A stretch of 64,000 nt of DNA from Maribacter aestuarii (GCF_027474845.2 NZ_CP107031.2:1006501-1070500); one strand, 5' to 3'; shown: positions 1 through 9,408, counted from the first letter of the stretch. Made by a program: numbers and translations. Notes: generated by a model from the letters alone, not told the origin.

Positions 1-208
1 CAAAGCCTGGCGCTGCCAGCTCTATTTCAAAGTTGTCATCCGTTTCCTTGATATTAAGTGCAGGTTCTACGGTCTTACCGTTCCAAAAACGGCTGGGGAC
101 CATATCTCTTACCCATCCGCGATTGTCGAAAAAATCGTCCATATCAAAGAAATCTTGTGGAATTAGGCTACTAAAAGGTCTTCTTCTTCTAAATTTTACT
201 AGTGACAT
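1..208 (-). CDS. Hsp20/alpha-crystallin small heat-shock protein (5' part)
   Basis: Only the first 69 codons are in the window; the gene runs off the left edge. The N-terminus (MSLVKFRRRRPF, then a Phe/Asp-rich stretch ending in DMDDFFDNRGW) followed by a region reading EPALNIKETDDNFEIELAAPG is typical of bacterial Hsp20 proteins, the latter being the beginning of the alpha-crystallin domain. These are ATP-independent holdases that keep unfolding proteins soluble. The ATG at 208 is 76 nt from a TGAY-N4-RTCA box shared divergently with the P-type ATPase, so it probably belongs to the same stress regulon as the USP genes. The family is secure; the precise paralogue is not. Confidence 0.85.
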   Translation of the reverse strand, partial: MSLVKFRRRRPFSSLIPQDFFDMDDFFDNRGWVRDMVPSRFWNGKTVEPALNIKETDDNFEIELAAPGF

Positions 209-284
209 AATGTATCTGTTTTAGGGTTAACAATTGTTTTTATTCGTATAGCCCGAAAGTACGCTCAGTTGCCATTATTTAAAA

Positions 285-296
285 TGATTTAAGTCA
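285..296. promoter_or_regulatory. TGAY-N4-RTCA box, divergent (hsp20 / P-type ATPase)
   Basis: TGATTTAAGTCA. A -7-like element lies exactly 23 nt away on both sides: TATTTTTG at 320-327 for the ATPase and TACTTTCG (minus, 261-254) for hsp20. One operator apparently activates both genes. Confidence 0.75.
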
Positions 297-374
297 GTCC
301 CGTACAATTTCTTTCGTTTTATTTTTGGATAACTTTACAGGAAGCATCTTTCCATATAATCCGACCAGAACTAG

Positions 375-2879
375 ATGATAAACCCGACCAATTTTGGAAT
401 TCATGGCCTAACCGATGCGGAGGTATTACATTCCCGTAAGACCCACGGCAGAAATACCTTGGATTACAAAAAGAAGAATAATTTTTTGGATGCTTTAAAA
501 AGCATCGTCCAGGAACCAATGGTTATTCTATTGGCGGTTGCATCCGCTATCTACTTTATAAGCGGAAATATTGGGGATGGTATTTTTTTGGCCGCGGCAA
601 TCGTTTTGGTCGGCTCTATTTCATTGTATCAAGATTCCAAAAGCCGAATGGCTTTGGAGAAATTAAAAACCATTACACAACCCAATAGCAAGGTCATTCG
701 TAATGGCCAGATTTTAGACGTTAAAAGCGATGAAATTGTAGTTGGTGATAGTTTAATTGTTGAAGAAGGCAATATTATTCCTGCAGACGGTACGATCATA
801 CATTCTAATGATTTCTCGGTCAATGAATCATTGTTAACGGGAGAATCCCTTTCTGTTTTTAAGGATATTACAAATTTGGACAACAAGGTATTTACCGGTA
901 CCACGGTAGCTAGCGGCTTAGCAATTGCTACGGTTACCCAAATAGGCAACCATACGGAGTTAGGGAAAATTGGAAAAAGCCTAGAATCCATTCAAGAAGA
1001 AAAAACACCCTTGGAAAGGCAGATTGCCAACTTCGTGAAGAACATGTCCATCTGGGGTGGGATTGCTTTTTTGTTGGTCTGGAGCATCAATTTTTTTAAA
1101 TCATATGACGTACTGGATAGCCTTTTGAAAGCACTAACGCTTGCTATGAGCATATTACCCGAAGAAATTCCTGTGGCATTTACCACATTCATGGCTTTAG
1201 GAGCATGGCGTTTGATGAAAATGGGAATAATTGTAAAGCAAATGAAAACGGTAGAATCCCTTGGTAGTGCTACGGTTATCTGTGTTGACAAAACTGGAAC
1301 CATTACAGAAAACAGGATGGCGCTGGTTAAACTTTTCAGCCTAAAATCTGGAAAGATTCTCTCTATGGATGAAGTACTGACCGAGAATGAAAAAGAACTC
1401 ATAACTAATGCCATGTGGGCCAGCGAACCCATTCCATTTGACCCCATGGAGATTGCACTGCACGAGGCCTATATAAAATTATCGCCATTGGATGAGCGTC
1501 CCGATTACGAAATAATACACGAGTATCCTCTTGGTGGTAAACCACCAATGATGACACATCTTTTTGAAAACGATAACGGCCATCGTATCATAAGCGCAAA
1601 GGGGGCACCTGAGGCATTTCTGGAAATTTCCAACTTGTCTAATACTGAAAAAACAAAGATTAAGGAGACGATAGAACTATTGGGAAAAGACGGCTATAGA
1701 CTTTTAGGCGTTGGTAAAACCAATTTTAATGGAAGCCAATTTCACCTAAGACAACAGGATTTTCAATTCGACTTTTTAGGTATTGTGGCTTTTTACGATC
1801 CTCCAAAAGAAAATATCCCAGAAGTATTACAAGCCTTTGATAAAGCGGGAATCAATGTAAAATTGGTTACTGGGGACAATTCGGCAACGGCAACCGCCAT
1901 TGCAAGACAAGTTGATTTTATTGGTTATGAAAAATGTATCTCGGGAAAAGAACTGATGCAATTAAACAATTTTGAATTACAGGAAAAAGTAAAGTCCACC
2001 CAAGTCTTTACCCGTATGTTCCCCGATGCCAAATTACGAATCATCAACGCCCTAAAAGCCAATAATGAGGTAGTGGCCATGATCGGCGATGGCGTTAATG
2101 ATGGCCCTGCGCTAAAAGCCTCCCATTTTGGGATAGCTATGGGAAAAAAGGGAACGGAAATCGCCAAGGAAGCGGCTTCCCTGATTTTGGTGGATGACGA
2201 CTTATCTAAAATGATTGATGCCATTGCCATGGGTAGAAAAATCTACACCAATCTTAAAAAGGCGGTTCAATATATTATTTCAATCCATATTCCCATTATT
2301 CTAACAGTCTTCATTCCTTTGGCACTGGGTTGGTTGTACCCCACTATATTTTCTCCCTCGCACGTGATCTTACTGGAATTGATTATGGGGCCTACATGCT
2401 CAATAATCTATGAAAATGAGCCTATGGAAAGAAATACCATGGTTCAAAAACCTAGACCCTTTACCACTACCTTTTTCAATTTCAGGGAATTGGTCACAAG
2501 TATCGTTCAAGGGCTCGTGATTACCCTAGGAGCATTATCCGTCTACCATTACGCAGTAGCACAAGGCTTTGATGAAGCAATTACACGCACCATGGTTTTC
2601 ATGGTATTGATTTTTGCCAATATTTTTCTAACCTTGGTAAATAGGTCCTTTTACTTTTCTTTATGGACCACATTAAAATATAGGAACAGGCTAATACCTT
2701 TAATAATCGGTATTACTTTGACACTCTCGGCCTTGCTACTAATGGCGCCTCCATTTACCGCATTTTTTGAGTTTAAGACGCTGACTGCAGGACAACTTGC
2801 GATTTCTTTTTTAGCAGGATTAATTTCTGTAGTATGGTTTGAATTCGTGAAATGGGGAAAGCGTATTAGGTCTAATTAA
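375..2879 (+). CDS. P-type cation-transporting ATPase
   Basis: The 834-aa protein has the full P-type ATPase plan: N-terminal cytosolic domain, paired membrane helices near residues 50-90, actuator motif (NESLLTGES), helix 4 with PEEIP, the phosphorylation motif DKTGT (Asp about 305), a nucleotide-binding domain, the hinge GDGVND, and C-terminal helices. PEEIP in place of the PEGLP of Ca2+ pumps leaves the ion uncertain; Ca2+/Mn2+-like or H+ transport are both possible. Transcription probably starts just after the TATTTTTG element at 320-327, under the divergent box at 285-296, giving a leader of about 40 nt. P-type ATPases are also frequent members of hypoxia regulons in other bacteria. Confidence 0.9.
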   Translation: MINPTNFGIHGLTDAEVLHSRKTHGRNTLDYKKKNNFLDALKSIVQEPMVILLAVASAIYFISGNIGDGIFLAAAIVLVGSISLYQDSKSRMALEKLKTITQPNSKVIRNGQILDVKSDEIVVGDSLIVEEGNIIPADGTIIHSNDFSVNESLLTGESLSVFKDITNLDNKVFTGTTVASGLAIATVTQIGNHTELGKIGKSLESIQEEKTPLERQIANFVKNMSIWGGIAFLLVWSINFFKSYDVLDSLLKALTLAMSILPEEIPVAFTTFMALGAWRLMKMGIIVKQMKTVESLGSATVICVDKTGTITENRMALVKLFSLKSGKILSMDEVLTENEKELITNAMWASEPIPFDPMEIALHEAYIKLSPLDERPDYEIIHEYPLGGKPPMMTHLFENDNGHRIISAKGAPEAFLEISNLSNTEKTKIKETIELLGKDGYRLLGVGKTNFNGSQFHLRQQDFQFDFLGIVAFYDPPKENIPEVLQAFDKAGINVKLVTGDNSATATAIARQVDFIGYEKCISGKELMQLNNFELQEKVKSTQVFTRMFPDAKLRIINALKANNEVVAMIGDGVNDGPALKASHFGIAMGKKGTEIAKEAASLILVDDDLSKMIDAIAMGRKIYTNLKKAVQYIISIHIPIILTVFIPLALGWLYPTIFSPSHVILLELIMGPTCSIIYENEPMERNTMVQKPRPFTTTFFNFRELVTSIVQGLVITLGALSVYHYAVAQGFDEAITRTMVFMVLIFANIFLTLVNRSFYFSLWTTLKYRNRLIPLIIGITLTLSALLLMAPPFTAFFEFKTLTAGQLAISFLAGLISVVWFEFVKWGKRIRSN

Positions 2880-3000
2880 ACGGGCTTCTTTGATACCTAT
2901 AATTAATAAGGCCTCAGTAATACAATTGTTTTTTTGTTAAAATTGCAGGATAGTGTGGTCGAATCATTCAGCCCAAGACCTTATCACACTCTTGAACCAA

Positions 3001-3468
3001 TCAATAATAGGGATAGTAATCCGTTGCCGGTGATACTATTTCATATTCCGACTGAAGAAATGAAACCAAATCAATGAGTTCTTGAACGGTCATGATCTCA
3101 TTGTAATTTACCATCTTCGAAAGACCCTCATGGGTAGTGCCTTGCCTTTTATAACCTTGCGCAATTTTGTGCGAAGGATTGATAATCGAAGTGACCAATT
3201 CCCTGTAAGTTTTTTTTCTAGTTACGACTCCCCCAAGATGTACTTTGAGACTATCCGTTCCGCCCTTCCACTCTATCCCGGCGATACTATGACAGGTATT
3301 ACAATCCAACGTTTTATAGATTTTTTTGCCTTCTTCAATGTCGCCCGCTGGTAATGCAAATCCACGTGCTTCCTCGTTACAACTACTTAAAAATACGCCT
3401 CCAAAGAATAAGATGAACATCAAGATAAAATTTGATGGATTGCATCGATTTATACTTGTACTACACAT
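3001..3468 (-). CDS. Cytochrome c lipoprotein, monohaem
   Basis: 155 aa. An N-terminal hydrophobic segment ends in the lipobox-like LSSC, giving a predicted lipoprotein outside the inner membrane. A single haem c motif CNTCH sits near residue 57, after the EEGKKIYKTLDC segment typical of class I cytochromes, and a Met-containing C-terminal half could supply the sixth ligand. It probably carries electrons in the periplasm for a nearby oxidoreductase such as the sulfide oxidation system, but the partner is an inference. It is transcribed alone and preceded by a TGAC-N4-GTCA box. Confidence 0.85.
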   Translation of the reverse strand: MCSTSINRCNPSNFILMFILFFGGVFLSSCNEEARGFALPAGDIEEGKKIYKTLDCNTCHSIAGIEWKGGTDSLKVHLGGVVTRKKTYRELVTSIINPSHKIAQGYKRQGTTHEGLSKMVNYNEIMTVQELIDLVSFLQSEYEIVSPATDYYPYY

Positions 3469-3552
3469 AATTTTTTATTTTAAATTAAGGATTTGATGTA
3501 TTACCCTAATAATTGATAAAAACAATATAATGACTAAGGGAAAGAAAGAAAA

Positions 3553-3564
3553 TGACTTACGTCA
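3553..3564 (-). promoter_or_regulatory. TGAY-N4-RTCA box before cytochrome c
   Basis: TGACTTACGTCA. On the minus strand TATATTGT (3529-3522) follows after 23 nt; it matches TAnnTTTG imperfectly, but the spacing is the one seen at the other copies. Confidence 0.65.
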
Positions 3565-3622
3565 GCATGGTTAGAAAACTATAATATGGAGCGCACTTCT
3601 CCAAAAGAGCAGCAGTTTAGTT

Positions 3623-3638
3623 TAACTTTCGAAAGTTA
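3623..3638. repeat. Perfect 16-bp palindrome
   Basis: TAACTTTCGAAAGTTA is self-complementary over all 16 bases. It lies in the 267-nt gap between the cytochrome c gene and the end of the small YeeE/YedE gene. It differs from both recurrent operators of the window and could be a binding site or a short hairpin; no function can be assigned. Confidence 0.4.
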
Positions 3639-3735
3639 TAAATAGCATTACAAAATGTAACTTTTTAAAATCCATTTTGCAGTAAAATTAAAGGCCATAA
3701 AAATTAAGCTACAAGATGGTCATTTTACGCAAAAC

Positions 3736-4149
3736 CTAATGTGGTAGCCTATTTTTCAAGAGGCCGTATAGGAAGGTTCCAAGAATTGAAAATAATATGA
3801 CCACTAAAATGGGCACATATCCCGCTCCGACCAAGGTAAACATTGGTCCAGGGCAAGCACCGGCCAAAGCCCAGCCCAAACCAAATATAATTCCGCCGTA
3901 CATATAGCGGCTAAAGCTTTTAGTTTTGGGGTGGAACATTATTCTTTCGCCATAGAAAGATTTAAGCGGTAACCGCTTTATAAGTTGTACCATAATCACC
4001 CCCATAAATAAGGCCGAACCAATGATACCGTACATATGAAAAGAATCGAACTTGAACATCTCATATATCCTGAACCATGAAGCAGCTTCAGATTTGAACA
4101 TGGTTATTCCGAAAATAACGCCAATAACTAAATAAGAAAGAAATCTCAT
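3736..4149 (-). CDS. YeeE/YedE-like transporter subunit, short form (DUF6691)
   Basis: 137 aa, nearly all hydrophobic. It contains the YeeE/YedE signature around residues 85-105 (FGLGWALAGACPGPMF), in which the Cys is the sulfur-relay residue type described for thiosulfate carriers of this family. It starts 4 nt after the companion gene at 4154-4711, so the two are one transcription unit and probably form a two-piece transporter, each contributing half of the usual YeeE fold. The cargo is likely thiosulfate or a persulfide-type sulfur compound, in line with the surrounding sulfur genes. Confidence 0.88.
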   Translation of the reverse strand: MRFLSYLVIGVIFGITMFKSEAASWFRIYEMFKFDSFHMYGIIGSALFMGVIMVQLIKRLPLKSFYGERIMFHPKTKSFSRYMYGGIIFGLGWALAGACPGPMFTLVGAGYVPILVVILFSILGTFLYGLLKNRLPH

Positions 4150-4153
4150 GTGA

Positions 4154-4711
4154 TTAAAATATTAAAGGGAACAAAATATGTATCATAAACAGTCCTCCTA
4201 TAAAAAAACCGACAACTGCGATTAAAGAGGGTAATTGAAAATAGCTTAGACCAGAGATAGCATGACCGGAAGTACAACCTCCAGCATAACGGGCACCAAA
4301 ACCTACCAGCAGGCCACCTAGGGCTAACACAAGTACACTTTTTACGTTACTTAACGCATTAAAATCAAAGAGCTCCGATGGAAGGTACTTTTTACCCGCA
4401 CTTTCAAATCCTAAGGATTGTAAATCACTTACAGTTTCCGGTTCAATGGCTACTAAAGTATCAGCAGAAAGAAAATGTGACCCAATGAATCCGCCGATTA
4501 CAGCCCCGACTACTACAACAAGGTTCCAGCGTTGGGCTTTCCAATCAAATTTAAAGAAATCCGCTTTTTTCCCTGCACCACAAATGGTACACATTGTACG
4601 TAGATTCGCGGACATTCCAAAATTCTTACCGACCATCAATAACAAGAACATGACCAGGGCAATCATTGGGCCTGAAATATACCAAGGCCAAGGTTCATAA
4701 ATCCAATTCAT
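4154..4711 (-). CDS. YeeE/YedE thiosulfate-type transporter subunit
   Basis: 185 aa with about five membrane segments. The motif GFGARYAGGCTSGHAISGLS near residues 137-156 is the conserved YeeE/YedE sulfur-transport motif, including its Cys. A second Cys pair (MCTICG, about 40-45) faces the loop after the first helix. It is the first gene of a two-gene operon with the short YeeE-like partner. A GTAAC-N4-GTTAC operator lies 47 nt upstream of the start with a correctly placed TTTCTTTG element, so control by the CRP/FNR protein at 11423-12055 is likely. Confidence 0.9.
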   Translation of the reverse strand: MNWIYEPWPWYISGPMIALVMFLLLMVGKNFGMSANLRTMCTICGAGKKADFFKFDWKAQRWNLVVVVGAVIGGFIGSHFLSADTLVAIEPETVSDLQSLGFESAGKKYLPSELFDFNALSNVKSVLVLALGGLLVGFGARYAGGCTSGHAISGLSYFQLPSLIAVVGFFIGGLFMIHILFPLIF

Positions 4712-4758
4712 AGCATAATTTTAAGACGCAAAGAAACATAAGCTATGTAAGGGGGTCA

Positions 4759-4772
4759 GTAACCTATGTTAC
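4759..4772 (-). promoter_or_regulatory. GTAAC-N4-GTTAC operator before yeeE-like operon
   Basis: GTAACCTATGTTAC, perfect 5-bp arms. TTTCTTTG (minus, 4736-4729) follows with the palindrome centre 29.5 nt from the first base of the element, as at the three other copies. Confidence 0.72.
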
Positions 4773-4861
4773 AGAAGAAATTAAAGAATCTTTGTAACAT
4801 AATTCACCCCATCAACAAGTAAAAAAAAGTTCATCTCCCTTTCCTCCGGTCATGAATACAC

Positions 4862-5079
4862 CTATTTCTTTGAGGATTTTATAAACATATTGAAAAATAA
4901 TCCACCCATAACCGCCCCATACAATGTACTATTCACGGGTTTTGATGTTATCATACAGGTACCACTAATACAACCAATTTGAGCGTAATATATATAACCG
5001 CCCAAGGCGCCTACTAAAACACCTATTGCCGTTAAAAGAAATGCTTTCTTTGTTATTTCAAAAAGATTTTAAATTTCAC
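4862..5079 (-). pseudogene. DUF6132-like small membrane protein, frameshifted near its start
   Basis: Reading backwards from the TAG at 4862-4864, the frame is open for about 66 codons (KKAFLLTAIGVLVGALGGY, then IGCISGTCMITSKPVNSTLY and a second hydrophobic segment). This two-helix protein with a CxxGTC motif resembles small YtxH/DUF6132-type proteins that accompany rhodanese and YeeE genes in Bacteroidota. No in-frame ATG, GTG or TTG precedes it, because a TAA lies just upstream. Adding one T to the T5 run at about 5061-5065 joins it to a GTG at 5079 and gives a 72-aa protein. It is either a young pseudogene or a homopolymer sequencing error. Confidence 0.6.
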
Positions 5080-5186
5080 ATCAAATTTGATTGACGGCCT
5101 TAAGTTAATAATGCATTGCTAAATGAAACCCAAAAATAGGAAAGACTAATGCGCACATGGTCAATTTGGTATCGCAAAACCTTAAA

Positions 5187-6518
5187 CTAATCTCTAAATT
5201 GAGTTACCTCATCGCTCAAATCGTATACCTCAACTCCGCTAAGTTGATTTGAGAGAATACTACTACCTGCAGCACTGCGATAACCGCCTGCACAGTGTAC
5301 AACGATTGGTTTATTCGTTGGAATGTTGTCTGCCGTATGGCGTAAATTGTTCAATGGGTGCGAAAGCGCACTTTCGAAAAACTTTCCTTCTTCTACTTCG
5401 CTTTTGTTTCTTATATCTATGATGGTGAAATTATCGGGATGGTCTTTAAATTCTTGAAGATCCAGTTGCTCACTTGCCACCAAATTTTCCTCTCCTAAAG
5501 TAAAAACCGACTGTAATTGTTTTTCATAGCCTATTTTTCCAACCCGATTCAATATTCTTTCCAAATCTCCGGGATTTTCGATTACCAAATGAAACTTTTC
5601 ATTGGGTTCTATGATGGACCCCAACCAAGTCTCGAACTTATCGTCCTCAGAGGTAGCCTGAATGTTGATGCTTCCCTTAAGGTGTTCTTTTTTAAAATTT
5701 TGCTCACTACGCGTATCTACTACAATACCCTTTTGGGACGTATTCATTCTAAAGGGTACCTCAGCAAGGGAGTTCCTTAGGATTTCTGCCCCACTCTTAT
5801 TGATATCCACATTAAACCCAAAATAGGAAGGGATAAACGGTTGACTATCTAGCAAAGTTGATACGAATTCCTCTTTGGTTTGCTTCTTAAAGGCCCAATT
5901 CCCCATACGTTCATTCCCTAGAGTGCTACTATTCTCACTACTTAAATTTTTTCCGCACAGCGATCCGGCACCATGTGCGGGATAGACCAAAGCATCGTCC
6001 GGTAAGTCCGTAAATTTATTTTGGATGGTATCATACATCATCTCGGCCAACTCCTGGCGTTTCACTTGCATATTCCCAGCCTTTTCTCGCAAATCGGGAC
6101 GACCTACGTCACCTATGAACAATGTATCACCCGTAAATAGAACAGTTTTCCCATCACCTTCCGCAGCTATGCTAATACTATCCGGGGAGTGCCCGGGTGT
6201 ATTTAGAGCTTTTAACGTGGCATTACCCACTTTCAAAGTATCGCCCTCATCAAAAGATTCATATGGATAGTCCGCACCTAGTTTTTCACTATTGTAGATT
6301 GTTGCCCCTGTTTCCTTTTGTATCTGTACATGGGAACTTACAAAATCGGCATGCGGATGGGTTTCTATAACCGCAATGATGCGTGCGTTATGCTCCTTCG
6401 CAAGCCTATAGTATTGCATTGGGTCCCGTTCAGGATCTATAATGGCCATCTCTCCATCACTTATTAAAGCGTAGGAATAATGTGCTAAAGGTTTGTATTC
6501 AAATTGTTTAATTTTCAT
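5187..6518 (-). CDS. ETHE1-like metallo-beta-lactamase with rhodanese domains
   Basis: 443 aa from the ATG at 6518; an upstream ATG at 6539 would add seven residues that look unlike the family. Residues 1-250 form a metallo-beta-lactamase domain with metal ligands in THPHADF, TPGHSPDS and FTGDTLFIGDVGRPDL, as in persulfide dioxygenase ETHE1, which oxidises glutathione persulfide to sulfite. Two rhodanese-like domains follow; the last has an active-site-like HCAGGYRS loop, while the first lacks the Cys. Probably it oxidises or transfers sulfane sulfur made by SQR. It is transcribed alone behind a GTAAC-N4-GTTAC operator. A paralogue lies at 7915-9336. Confidence 0.9.
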   Translation of the reverse strand: MKIKQFEYKPLAHYSYALISDGEMAIIDPERDPMQYYRLAKEHNARIIAVIETHPHADFVSSHVQIQKETGATIYNSEKLGADYPYESFDEGDTLKVGNATLKALNTPGHSPDSISIAAEGDGKTVLFTGDTLFIGDVGRPDLREKAGNMQVKRQELAEMMYDTIQNKFTDLPDDALVYPAHGAGSLCGKNLSSENSSTLGNERMGNWAFKKQTKEEFVSTLLDSQPFIPSYFGFNVDINKSGAEILRNSLAEVPFRMNTSQKGIVVDTRSEQNFKKEHLKGSINIQATSEDDKFETWLGSIIEPNEKFHLVIENPGDLERILNRVGKIGYEKQLQSVFTLGEENLVASEQLDLQEFKDHPDNFTIIDIRNKSEVEEGKFFESALSHPLNNLRHTADNIPTNKPIVVHCAGGYRSAAGSSILSNQLSGVEVYDLSDEVTQFRD

Positions 6519-6566
6519 ATCGTCATTTAAGTAATACAAAAATATAGCTCACAGGTTAAGTACAAA

Positions 6567-6580
6567 GTAACATTGGTTAC
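6567..6580 (-). promoter_or_regulatory. GTAAC-N4-GTTAC operator before MBL-rhodanese gene
   Basis: GTAACATTGGTTAC, followed on the minus strand by a perfect TATTTTTG element (6544-6537) at the standard centre-to-element distance of 29.5 nt. The gene start is 48 nt from the palindrome. Confidence 0.78.
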
Positions 6581-6651
6581 AATTCATAGAATTTAAAAGA
6601 AAAATGAAATCAATATGATTTCATTTTCTAATCTCTAAATTTAAATGCCCA

Positions 6652-7899
6652 CTAAACTTCTTTGCCCTTTAGCATTTTATTCCAGTATAGATAGGGAAGA
6701 ATATACTTTTTGAGTATCCACAACCGCCAATGTTCTTTAGAGGAATCCTTTATAAGCATTCGTTTTAATTTGGGATCTGGAGTGAATTTTTTGGTATAAT
6801 CGAATTCTGCCAATACCATCTTGCCGTACCCAGTTACAAACGGACAGGAAGAATAGCCGTCATATTTCTTGCCACTCAATTGACTCAAACGAATCATATC
6901 CAAAATATTTTCGACCACAACAGGAGCTTGTTTACGTATTGCTGCACCTGTCTTTGAAGTAGGCAGGTTTGTAACATCGCCAACACCAAAAATATTTTGA
7001 TATTTAGTATGCTGTAAGCTGTAAGGGTCCACATCCAACCAACCGGAGGAATCAGCTAGTGTAGAATTTTTGATGAAGTCGGGCGCGGTGTTCGGTGGCA
7101 CCAAGTGGAGCATATCATATTTAATGCCCCTAAGTCCTTTTTCTTTTAAAACCTCTAAAGTTATAGGATTATGTTCTTTGGCCTCCGGGCTCACCTGAAA
7201 CCAAGCGACCTGTTTCTCACTATCGATTTTCTTAAGCTCCCAATTGAACTTTAAGTTAATTCCTTTTCTATTGACCACACTCATCAAAGTTTCCGCTATT
7301 TCAGGGACTGAAAAAATGGCATTGCCGGAGGTAGCATATACAACCTTTGTTTTTTTCTTAACTCCAGATTTCTTAAAATAGTCATCCGCCAAATACATAA
7401 TCTTTTGCGGTGCCCCGCCACACTTATAAGGCTTAGGAGGCTGTGTAAACAATGCAGTGCCGCCTTTAAAGTTTTTAATTACCTGCCACGTGTGATTAGG
7501 ATTGGAATAGTTGCTACAGACCACCCCTTTATCAATGGCTTCGGTCAAACCTTCTACCAAGCTAGGGTCCAATTTTAGTCCCGGGGCAATAATCAGATAT
7601 TCGTAATGGAGTTTTCGATTATTTTCAAGCGAAACAGTATTGTTTTCTGCATCAATGGAGTGAACACTGTTCTTGATCCAATCGGCATTTTTAGGAATCA
7701 CTGATTCCATCTTACGTTTTGTCTTTTTATAATCATAGGTGCCCGCACCTACCAATGTCCAAGCAGGTTGGTACCAATGATCATTCGAAGGCTCTATAAT
7801 CCCCAAATGAAGTTTAGGGTTTTTACGGAGTAGGCTACTGGCGGTCATAATTCCGCCAGTCCCTCCGCCTATTACAAGTATTTGATATCTCGATTTCAT
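6652..7899 (-). CDS. sqr: Sulfide:quinone oxidoreductase, type II (SQOR-like)
   Basis: 415 aa. It opens with an FAD-binding Rossmann motif (VIGGGTGGIMTA). Both redox cysteines of the mitochondrial-type SQR are recognisable: KCGGAPQKIMYL near residue 160 and CPFVTGYGKMVLAEFDY near 350, the second flanked by the family's quinone-side sequence. The enzyme oxidises sulfide at the membrane, reduces the quinone pool and releases a persulfide. It starts 15 nt after the MBL-rhodanese gene at 7915-9336, so persulfide producer and consumer share one transcript driven by the dual operators near 9400-9450. Confidence 0.92.
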   Translation of the reverse strand: MKSRYQILVIGGGTGGIMTASSLLRKNPKLHLGIIEPSNDHWYQPAWTLVGAGTYDYKKTKRKMESVIPKNADWIKNSVHSIDAENNTVSLENNRKLHYEYLIIAPGLKLDPSLVEGLTEAIDKGVVCSNYSNPNHTWQVIKNFKGGTALFTQPPKPYKCGGAPQKIMYLADDYFKKSGVKKKTKVVYATSGNAIFSVPEIAETLMSVVNRKGINLKFNWELKKIDSEKQVAWFQVSPEAKEHNPITLEVLKEKGLRGIKYDMLHLVPPNTAPDFIKNSTLADSSGWLDVDPYSLQHTKYQNIFGVGDVTNLPTSKTGAAIRKQAPVVVENILDMIRLSQLSGKKYDGYSSCPFVTGYGKMVLAEFDYTKKFTPDPKLKRMLIKDSSKEHWRLWILKKYILPYLYWNKMLKGKEV

Positions 7900-7914
7900 T
7901 TTCCTTCCCTTAAA

Positions 7915-9336
7915 TTAAAGCATCGTCGTAGCTTCCCGATATTCGGAAAATTTGAATTTGCCCAAATCCTTCATGGCATTCATCCCTCCATTGATATCCA
8001 CCAGGTTTTCGTAACCCATAGATTTTAAAATGGATACAAACACCATGGAACGATATCCGCTACGGCAATGCACATAGTAGTTTTTGTTCTTATCCACCTT
8101 GGTCATACTATCCTTTAAATAATCCAACGGAGCATTGATAGCATTCTCTATGTGCTCGCTGTTGTATTCGCTGGCCCGGCGCACGTCTAGAATATGTATA
8201 TCCTCATCTATCATTTTATGGGCCAGTTCCTTTACATTAATGGTAGGAACAGTATCGATTTCTTTTCCCGCTTTTTTCCAAGCATCGAAACCTCCTTTTA
8301 AGTAACCCAAGGTATTGTCAAAACCAATTCGCGCTAATCTGGTAGCGACCTCTTCTTCCCTACCCTTCTCAGCAACTATAAGAATTGGTGTTTTTACATC
8401 TACAATGGTGGTACCCACCCAATTCGCAAAACTACCATCGATGCCAATATTGTAGGAATCTGGAATAAAACCTTGAGCAAAGGTTTCGGCTTCCCGTGTA
8501 TCTATTATAATAGCGCAATTTTCTTCCAACAGAGTTTCGAATTTATCTGCGTTAAGCGGAGTCGTTCCTTTTTTTACTACCTCATCAATACTCTCATAGC
8601 CTTGTATGTTCAGCATTACGTTATGTGGAAAATAGCCAGGAGGAGGGGTTAAACCGGTAAGTATGGCATCGATAAACTCCTCTTTGCCCATATCCGGTCT
8701 TAATGCGTAATTCGTTTTCTTTTGATGGCCTAGGGTGTCCGTAGTTTCGTCACTCATCATCTTGCCACATGCACTACCCGCACCGTGACCAGGGTATACG
8801 ATTATGTCATCTGATAAGGGCATTATTTTATTTCTTAACGAATCGTACAGATTTCCGGCTAATATCTCTTGTGTAAGTTCTGCGATTACTTTTTGTGCCA
8901 AATCGGGTCTACCGACATCTCCAATGAACAATGTATCTCCCGTAAAAAGGGAAGTCTCTTTCCCATTTTCATCAATTAACAAATAGCAACTACTCTCCAT
9001 GGTATGTCCAGGAGTATGAATCAACCTAATTTTTGATGTGCCTAATGGAAATTCCTGTCCATCCTTACCTACTATGATATTGTAGGTGGTTTTCATAGAA
9101 GTGGGCCCATAAACGATATCGGCTCCTGTCTTTTTTGCCAAATCGATATGGCCAGAAACAAAATCCGCATGAAAATGGGTTTCGAAGACATATTTGATTT
9201 TAGCATTTCGCTCCTTGGCCATTTGAATATAGGGCTCAACTTCGCGTAAGGGATCTATTATTGCAGCCTCGCCATTACTTTCAATGTAGTATGCGCCTTG
9301 TGCCAAACAACCTGTATAAATTTGTTCTACTTTCAT
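7915..9336 (-). CDS. ETHE1-like metallo-beta-lactamase with two rhodanese domains
   Basis: 473 aa from ATG 9336 (MKVEQIYTGCLAQGAYYIES); the ATG nine bases upstream is less likely. The metallo-beta-lactamase half carries ETHFHADF, TPGHTMES and FTGDTLFIGDVGRPDL. The C-terminal rhodanese has the catalytic loop HCRSGYRS, while the central rhodanese has no Cys and is probably structural. It is similar in plan to the gene at 5187-6518 but distinct in sequence. It is first in an operon with SQR. Its upstream region carries both recurrent operators, making it the point where the two regulatory networks meet. Confidence 0.9.
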   Translation of the reverse strand: MKVEQIYTGCLAQGAYYIESNGEAAIIDPLREVEPYIQMAKERNAKIKYVFETHFHADFVSGHIDLAKKTGADIVYGPTSMKTTYNIIVGKDGQEFPLGTSKIRLIHTPGHTMESSCYLLIDENGKETSLFTGDTLFIGDVGRPDLAQKVIAELTQEILAGNLYDSLRNKIMPLSDDIIVYPGHGAGSACGKMMSDETTDTLGHQKKTNYALRPDMGKEEFIDAILTGLTPPPGYFPHNVMLNIQGYESIDEVVKKGTTPLNADKFETLLEENCAIIIDTREAETFAQGFIPDSYNIGIDGSFANWVGTTIVDVKTPILIVAEKGREEEVATRLARIGFDNTLGYLKGGFDAWKKAGKEIDTVPTINVKELAHKMIDEDIHILDVRRASEYNSEHIENAINAPLDYLKDSMTKVDKNKNYYVHCRSGYRSMVFVSILKSMGYENLVDINGGMNAMKDLGKFKFSEYREATTML

Positions 9337-9394
9337 GATGTACAATTTTTAAATTTACTTACCATAAAGGTATCGTGCCATGAAGACGTGCACA

Positions 9395-9408
9395 GTATCC
9401 TAGGTTAC
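9395..9408 (-). promoter_or_regulatory. GTAAC-N4-GTTAC-type operator (one mismatch) before MBL-rhodanese/SQR
   Basis: GTATCCTAGGTTAC: the left arm has one change from GTAAC. TACCTTTA (minus, 9372-9365) follows at the standard distance. The palindrome touches the -7 element of the second promoter driven from 9439-9450. Confidence 0.65.
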
